Source: Clostridium pasteurianum BC1 (GTDB lineage: Bacteria; Bacillota; Clostridia; Clostridiales; Clostridiaceae). Taken from it: a DNA stretch of 64,000 nucleotides. Shown here one piece after another: positions 63,436 to 64,000 of this stretch. The first letter of the stretch is position 1. Each line of letters begins with the position of its first letter. The stretch is from assembly GCF_000389635.1 (NCBI RefSeq), contig NC_021182.1, forward strand, positions 4,877,925-4,941,924, read 5' to 3'. Both the position numbers and the translations under genes were made by a program. The notes under the pieces were generated by a model. The model had not been told where the DNA came from and did not search any database. It worked only from the letters and a program-made list of their open reading frames with translations.

Positions 63436-63903
63436 TTATTTATCGGTTAATGTCTCTATTAGCCAAGAGGATGTCTCGTCTGATAGTATTTCAGGGCTGT
63501 GTGTCTCTAGTGTACAAAGTCTCAATCGGCGCCCATCAGGATCCTCGAACACAACTAGCCAGCTTATGAGTGCAGTGAGAATCGATGAATGCTCGATATC
63601 AACTGTATCAAAATGTTCAATCCAACTCTCCAATGCAGTTCTATCTTTTACAGCTATCGTTATTGGATCCAATCCACAATCTTTCTTGGCACGACTTGGG
63701 TTAAGTCTGAGCTCTAGTAATGTACCTAAGCCTGGTATTTCCAAAATTATAGCGTAGAGCGAACCATCACTATGGCGATGATCATAAGCTGTGATGCGTC
63801 GTGCGCCTATAGCCCTCTCATAAAATGATTGACTATTCTCAAGGTCTGAGACAGTAAATTTCAAGTGATGAATTCCTTGGAGTTGCATGCTCTCTTCAAT
63901 CAT
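63436..63903 (-). CDS. VOC-superfamily (glyoxalase-like) protein
   Basis: The 155-residue protein has the paired beta-alpha-beta modules of the vicinal-oxygen-chelate fold: GIHHLKFTVSDLENSQSFYE near the N-terminus and VVFEDPDGRRLRLCTLE near 120. The first His and a late Glu are possible metal ligands. It may be a dioxygenase-, isomerase- or resistance-type enzyme; none can be chosen. The ATG at 63903 has GGAG nine bases upstream. Its GC content and codon use (CGT, GCG, GGC) differ from the neighbours, which suggests transfer. Confidence 0.8.
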   Translation of the reverse strand: MIEESMQLQGIHHLKFTVSDLENSQSFYERAIGARRITAYDHRHSDGSLYAIILEIPGLGTLLELRLNPSRAKKDCGLDPITIAVKDRTALESWIEHFDTVDIEHSSILTALISWLVVFEDPDGRRLRLCTLETHSPEILSDETSSWLIETLTDK

Positions 63904-64000
63904 AGCTTTCTTCTCCTTTTTAATCATAGTCGGTTTTACATTTTCACAAAGCGAAAATTTAAATATATTACATATTTAAATGCAATTACCCGCTGTAAGT

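Overview
The window is AT-rich (roughly 70% A+T) DNA from a low-GC Gram-positive anaerobe, most likely a cluster I Clostridium, possibly close to the acetogenic or ethanol/hexanoate-forming species. The reasons are the strong AGGAGG-type ribosome sites, frequent TTG/GTG starts, reverse rubrerythrin, FabK-type fatty-acid synthesis, an AbrB/SpoVT-like regulator, a DnaD/DnaI pair, and SAM-I and T-box leaders. The species cannot be fixed from the sequence alone.

Layout. 0.2-4.0 kb: a minus-strand cluster of an ABC ATPase with an extra N-terminal domain, a HypB/UreG-like GTPase, a substrate-binding-protein homologue without a signal peptide, and a ModD-family phosphoribosyltransferase; no membrane permease is present. 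4.5-8.3 kb: topoisomerase III (minus) and an L-lactate dehydrogenase (plus). 8.5-19.7 kb: one long minus-strand type II fatty-acid operon (UfaA-like flavoprotein, FabT-like regulator, fabH, fabK, fabD, fabG, fabF, accB, fabZ, accC, accD, accA), headed by a clear promoter that overlaps a FabT-type palindrome; acpP is absent. 20.0-23.5 kb: a MacA/MacB-type export system. 24-28 kb: small membrane and cysteine proteins, a SAM-I riboswitch with metF, cinA and an M23 peptidase. 28.5-30.5 kb: DnaD-like and DnaI-like replication-initiation genes. 30.6-30.9 kb: an unexplained pair of convergent hairpin arrays. 31.1-31.4 kb: four tRNA genes. 31.7-40.5 kb: housekeeping and redox genes (CoA-binding protein, BaiN-like flavoprotein, acyl-ACP thioesterase, DUF1858 protein, purA, FAD dehydrogenase, reverse rubrerythrin, dipeptidase, AbrB regulator). 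40.6-43.8 kb: a VWA-metallopeptidase/MoxR-ATPase/22-residue-repeat trio. 44-47.3 kb: fructose PTS and 1-phosphofructokinase. 48.3-52.5 kb: a nitrogenase-like NifD/NifK pair preceded by a structured leader with a 35-codon gene, and a divergent, apparently truncated LysR regulator. 52.8-56.3 kb: TetR-controlled redox genes with a frameshifted ferredoxin-nitroreductase. 56.3-64 kb: accessory DNA with an integrase remnant, a ferritin-like gene, an amino-acid ABC transporter with a T-box leader lying between two 47-bp tRNA 3'-end repeats, an ABC-2-type membrane protein and a VOC protein.

How it fits together. The fatty-acid operon makes acyl-ACP from acetyl-CoA; the acyl-ACP thioesterase at 34 kb can release free fatty acids. 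The two most unusual enzymatic loci are the leaderless binding protein/ABC ATPase/GTPase/ModD cluster and the nitrogenase-like pair. Both look metal-related but lie 47 kb apart, and no nifH or cofactor genes are present here. A dispersed structured repeat occurs five times in intergenic regions in both orientations. The right end shows tRNA-targeted integration and decay.
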